The position numbers were made by a program, and so were the translations under genes. A DNA stretch of 5,852 nt from Pseudomonadota bacterium (GTDB lineage: Bacteria > Pseudomonadota > Alphaproteobacteria > Sphingomonadales > Sphingomonadaceae), in assembly GCA_023426225.1 (NCBI GenBank), contig JAFABD010000015.1, forward strand, positions 1 to 5,852, in the 5' to 3' direction. Positions within the stretch are counted from its first letter, which is position 1; every line of letters begins with the position of its first letter. The notes under the pieces were generated by a model. That model did no database searches and had not been told where the DNA came from. It saw only the letters and a list, made by a program, of their open reading frames with translations. Positions 5,770 to 5,852 of this stretch are shown in pieces.

Positions 5770-5852
5770 ATGACTGACGTGAAGGTGCCCGTTCTGGGCG
5801 AATCGATCACCGAGGCGACGCTCGGCGAATGGCTGAAGAACCCCGGCGACCC
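5770..5852 (+). CDS. sucB: 2-oxoglutarate dehydrogenase E2 component (dihydrolipoyl succinyltransferase), N-terminal fragment
   Basis: Only the first 27 codons are present (MTDVKVPVLGESITEATLGE..., running off the right edge). They match the start of the lipoyl domain of E2 dihydrolipoyl succinyltransferases, whose typical opening is (T/V)(E/D)VKVP.LGES(I/V)TEATV..W. SucB accepts the succinyl group from SucA and transfers it to CoA, forming the core of the complex. The lipoylated lysine (DKA motif near residue 43), the E1/E3-binding domain and the catalytic domain are outside the window. The ATG lies 2 nt after the sucA stop, and its ribosome-binding site GGAAGG (5757-5762, 7 nt upstream) lies inside the end of sucA. 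This points to co-transcription and probably translational coupling, which suits subunits of one complex. A pyruvate dehydrogenase E2 is less likely given the TEAT motif and the sucA neighbour. Confidence 0.93.
   Translation, partial: MTDVKVPVLGESITEATLGEWLKNPGD

Overview
The window carries part of the citric-acid-cycle gene cluster of a GC-rich alphaproteobacterium, most likely a sphingomonad (Sphingomonadales). This rests on the LDH-like 320-residue malate dehydrogenase, the G/C-dominated third codon positions, the gene order mdh-sucD-sucA-sucB, and a short TonB-like protein encoded divergently. The family assignments come from recognising conserved motifs; the order-level placement is inference.

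Layout. Positions 1-282 (minus strand) hold the N-terminus of a single-pass inner-membrane protein of TonB-like architecture that runs off the left edge. Positions 283-637 are a divergent intergenic region with an AT-rich island, a Fur-box-like sequence, a plausible promoter for the plus-strand genes and a small leader hairpin. Then come mdh (638-1600), a 101-nt gap with two perfect hairpins, sucD (1702-2586), a 250-nt gap with no credible gene but three stem structures, sucA (2837-5767), and the first 27 codons of sucB (from 5770), which starts 2 nt after the sucA stop and runs off the right edge.

Function. SucA (E1) and SucB (E2) are the first two components of the 2-oxoglutarate dehydrogenase complex and make succinyl-CoA. 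SucD is the alpha subunit of succinyl-CoA synthetase, which turns succinyl-CoA into succinate with nucleotide triphosphate formation. Mdh oxidises malate to oxaloacetate. The genes therefore encode steps from 2-oxoglutarate to oxaloacetate, with fumarase and succinate dehydrogenase elsewhere. SucC, the obligate beta partner of SucD, is not between mdh and sucD, where many alphaproteobacteria carry it.

Overall this is mostly a conserved housekeeping region. I see no mobile element, CRISPR array, tRNA/rRNA, toxin-antitoxin or defence system. The points worth a second look are non-coding: the Fur-like site between a TonB-like gene and the TCA genes, the palindromes between mdh and sucD, and the structured sucD-sucA spacer.
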